Below are positions 4,841 to 6,347 of a stretch of 6,347 nt of DNA, piece after piece (the stretch's first letter is position 1; each line of letters starts with the position of its first letter). This DNA comes from Desulfobacteraceae bacterium (GTDB lineage: Bacteria > Desulfobacterota > DSM-4660 > Desulfatiglandales > Desulfatiglandaceae), in contig DSCZ01000179.1 in assembly GCA_011048855.1 (NCBI GenBank), forward strand, positions 1-6,347. Reading direction: 5' to 3'. The position numbers were made by a program, and so were the translations under genes. Under the pieces are notes generated by a model, which was not told the origin of the DNA, did no database searches, and saw only the letters and a program-made list of their open reading frames with translations.

Positions 4841-5664
4841 TGGAAAACGCATCAGTTTCATGTATTATATGTGGATCGTCAAAGAGAAGCACGCTTTTGT
4901 CTGTCGATGGTTGGACTGTCATGCGCTGCGACCGCTGCGGATTTGGCTTCCTGGATCCGCGTCCGTCCTCAGAGGAGATCGCCCGGCTGTACAGGAGTGC
5001 ATATTTCACAGAGCGTTACGATGGGGGGCTGGATACCGGTTCGGCGCTTTTTACAAAGCGAATAAGCGGAGAGTCTCACCGTGTCCGTTTCATCCGCAGG
5101 CTCGTACGGAAAGGGATGCTTCTCGATATAGGCTGCGGCTACGGTTATTTCCTTTATGCATGCAGGCAGGCGGGTTTTTCCGTACAGGGCCTGGATGTCT
5201 CCGATTGGGCTGCAGGGTATGCGCGCGATACCCTGGGGATCGACGTAACGGTTTCGAATGTATCGGCGGGAGTTTTTAAACCCGAAAGCTTTGATGTTAT
5301 AAGTATGTGGCATTCTCTCGAGCATATGACGGATCCCCATAGGGCTCTGCGTGCCGCATCCTTGTGGTTGAAGCCCTCCGGGGTGCTTGTCGTGGACGTC
5401 CCCAACCATTCAGGTACAGACGCCCGGCGCATCGGAAAGGAATGGGACGGGTGGTCGATCCCCTACCACTTCTGGCATTTCACGCCGGAAACCCTTATCC
5501 GATTGCTGGAGGTCCACGGCTTCCGGGTGGTAAGACGCAAAACGTACCATTCCGACTGGGTCAAAAAGAAACTCTCGCGCACCATGGTGTTGAAACCGGT
5601 GGCCCGGCTGATCGCAAAAATGTTTTCCGGCACCAGCATTGCGGTCGCTGCAGCGAAGCGTTGA
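4840..5664 (+). CDS. Class I SAM methyltransferase with N-terminal zinc ribbon
   Basis: The start ATG overlaps the TAA of the glycosyltransferase gene (TAATG), a strong sign of co-translation. The 274-residue protein opens with a likely zinc ribbon, C8-x2-C11-x18-C30-x2-C33. The next stretch, GFGFLDPRPSSEEIARLYRS, is typical of sugar-locus methyltransferases. The SAM site is LLDIGCGYGYF (94-104), then VQGLDVSDWA for the adenosine end, FDVISMWHSLEHMTDP for motif II, and SGVLVVDVPNHSG. The region after it, YHFWHFTPETLIRLLEVHGFRVV, matches the Methyltransf_23 type. Relatives in O-antigen and nucleotide-sugar clusters methylate sugars or cap chains; the acceptor here is unknown. The C-terminus is basic and amphipathic and might contact the membrane. 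It ends six bases from the convergent GT9 gene. Confidence 0.88.
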   Translation: MENASVSCIICGSSKRSTLLSVDGWTVMRCDRCGFGFLDPRPSSEEIARLYRSAYFTERYDGGLDTGSALFTKRISGESHRVRFIRRLVRKGMLLDIGCGYGYFLYACRQAGFSVQGLDVSDWAAGYARDTLGIDVTVSNVSAGVFKPESFDVISMWHSLEHMTDPHRALRAASLWLKPSGVLVVDVPNHSGTDARRIGKEWDGWSIPYHFWHFTPETLIRLLEVHGFRVVRRKTYHSDWVKKKLSRTMVLKPVARLIAKMFSGTSIAVAAAKR

Positions 5665-5670
5665 CCAAAA

Positions 5671-6347
5671 TCAGTTTCCAAGGCATCTGTCGATGAGAAT
5701 GGTGACGTCCGAAGGTTCAAGCTCGTCCAGGCAACAGCTTTTGCCCGCGTCGTTGCAGCCCTTACCTGCACACGGAACGCAGGGAAAAGATTTTACTGCA
5801 ACGAGGTGCTGCGGCCCCTGCGGTGCCCATACTGCCGTGAGGGAGGGGCCGAAAATGCCTACAGTAGGGGTTCCAACCGCGGCGGCGATGTGCAGTGCGG
5901 CGGTGTCGACTCCGACCACCAGGCCGCACATCTTGAGAAGGGCCGGGAAAAGGCCGAGCGGGGTTTTTCCGGCCAGGTTGAAGACCCCTTGCCGGAAACC
6001 ACCAGCCAATTCGGTCGCCCGGGCCTGGTCCTCGGGGGCCCCTGTCACCACAACCGATACGCGGTGCTTTTCTTTCAGGTGCTTGATGACCTGCTCCCAC
6101 TTTTCCGGCGCCCATTCCTTGTAGGACCAGAGGGAAAAAGGGTGCACCGCGACGACCTGCGCTCCTTCGGGCACGCCGGCGCCTCGCATGACGGCCGCTG
6201 CTTCTTCAATGCGGGCCGGTGTTACAACCAATTCGGGCGGCGGGACTTCGACCGGTTCGACCAGCAGCGGTGCCAGGATATTTATGTGATGTTGCGCTGC
6301 ATATTCGATCAATTCAATATCGGGGCCCGGTCTTACGGTGTGGGTAA
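5671..6347 (-). CDS. GT9 heptosyltransferase (ADP-heptose:LPS type), N-terminus missing
   Basis: The frame runs from the right edge of the window to a TGA at 5673-5671, giving 224 visible residues. An in-frame TTG at 6312 is not the start, because the conserved segment THTVRPGPDIELIEYA, resembling the linker of GT9 enzymes, lies upstream of it. The rest is the C-terminal, ADP-heptose-binding half: VVAVHPFSLWSYKEWAPEKW near 64-83, VSVVVTGAPEDQ, FNLAGKTPLGLFPALLKMC, and GVDTAALHIAAAVGTPTVGIFGPS (145-168), which is the family's Asp-Thr...His motif and FGP turn. A cluster of five cysteines follows (189, 192, 197, 204, 205). WaaC, WaaF and WaaQ attach L-glycero-D-manno-heptose to Kdo or heptose in the LPS inner core; which step this protein performs cannot be told. 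About a third to half of a normal GT9 protein lies outside the window. Confidence 0.92.
   Translation of the reverse strand, partial: THTVRPGPDIELIEYAAQHHINILAPLLVEPVEVPPPELVVTPARIEEAAAVMRGAGVPEGAQVVAVHPFSLWSYKEWAPEKWEQVIKHLKEKHRVSVVVTGAPEDQARATELAGGFRQGVFNLAGKTPLGLFPALLKMCGLVVGVDTAALHIAAAVGTPTVGIFGPSLTAVWAPQGPQHLVAVKSFPCVPCAGKGCNDAGKSCCLDELEPSDVTILIDRCLGN

Noticed and set aside
3707..4861. Long minus-strand open frame (384 residues) opposite the GT4 gene
   Set aside because: It is His/Pro-rich, without motifs, and fully antisense to a gene with clear GT4 motifs; such frames are common in GC-rich DNA.

Overview
The window looks like part of a cell-surface polysaccharide locus (lipopolysaccharide core or O-antigen) of a Gram-negative bacterium. 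The evidence is a heptosyltransferase-type GT9 protein beside WaaE-like, WbbL-like and WaaG-like glycosyltransferases and two methyltransferases. GC-rich coding sequence, the CxxC-containing sugar-locus methyltransferase and the cysteine-rich GT9 tail suggest a deltaproteobacterium (Desulfobacterota), but this is inference and no taxonomic marker is present.

Layout: (1) 1-524, plus strand, the 3' part of a DUF218/YdcF-ElyC-type envelope protein. (2) 546-1295, minus strand, an FkbM-family methyltransferase, convergent with the first gene. (3) 1296-1557, a divergent regulatory region. It has two sigma70-like promoters reading right, one of them close to consensus (1401-1429), a weak promoter reading left, and a GC hairpin plus T-tract in the leader that could act as an attenuator. 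(4) 1558-3187, two GT2 glycosyltransferases one base apart: a WaaE/KdtX-like enzyme and a rhamnosyltransferase-like enzyme. (5) 3188-3727, a 540-base stretch without a credible gene, dense in repeats. It holds degenerate hexamer and heptamer tandem repeats and three REP-like hairpins with GGAG or GTAG at their feet. Two of these form an inverted pair (REPIN) with compensatory stem changes. (6) 3728-5664, a WaaG-like GT4 glycosyltransferase whose stop codon overlaps the start of a zinc-ribbon SAM methyltransferase. (7) 5671-6347, minus strand, the C-terminal part of a GT9 heptosyltransferase, convergent and six bases away.

How they may work together: the GT9 enzyme would build the heptose inner core. 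The WaaE-like and WaaG-like enzymes would add hexoses to it, the WbbL-like enzyme would extend the chain, and the methyltransferases would decorate or cap sugars. The order and sugars are inferred from families, not shown by the sequence. I found no convincing unknown system. The most interesting material is the REP/REPIN block at 3385-3639 and the possible attenuator at 1484-1529.
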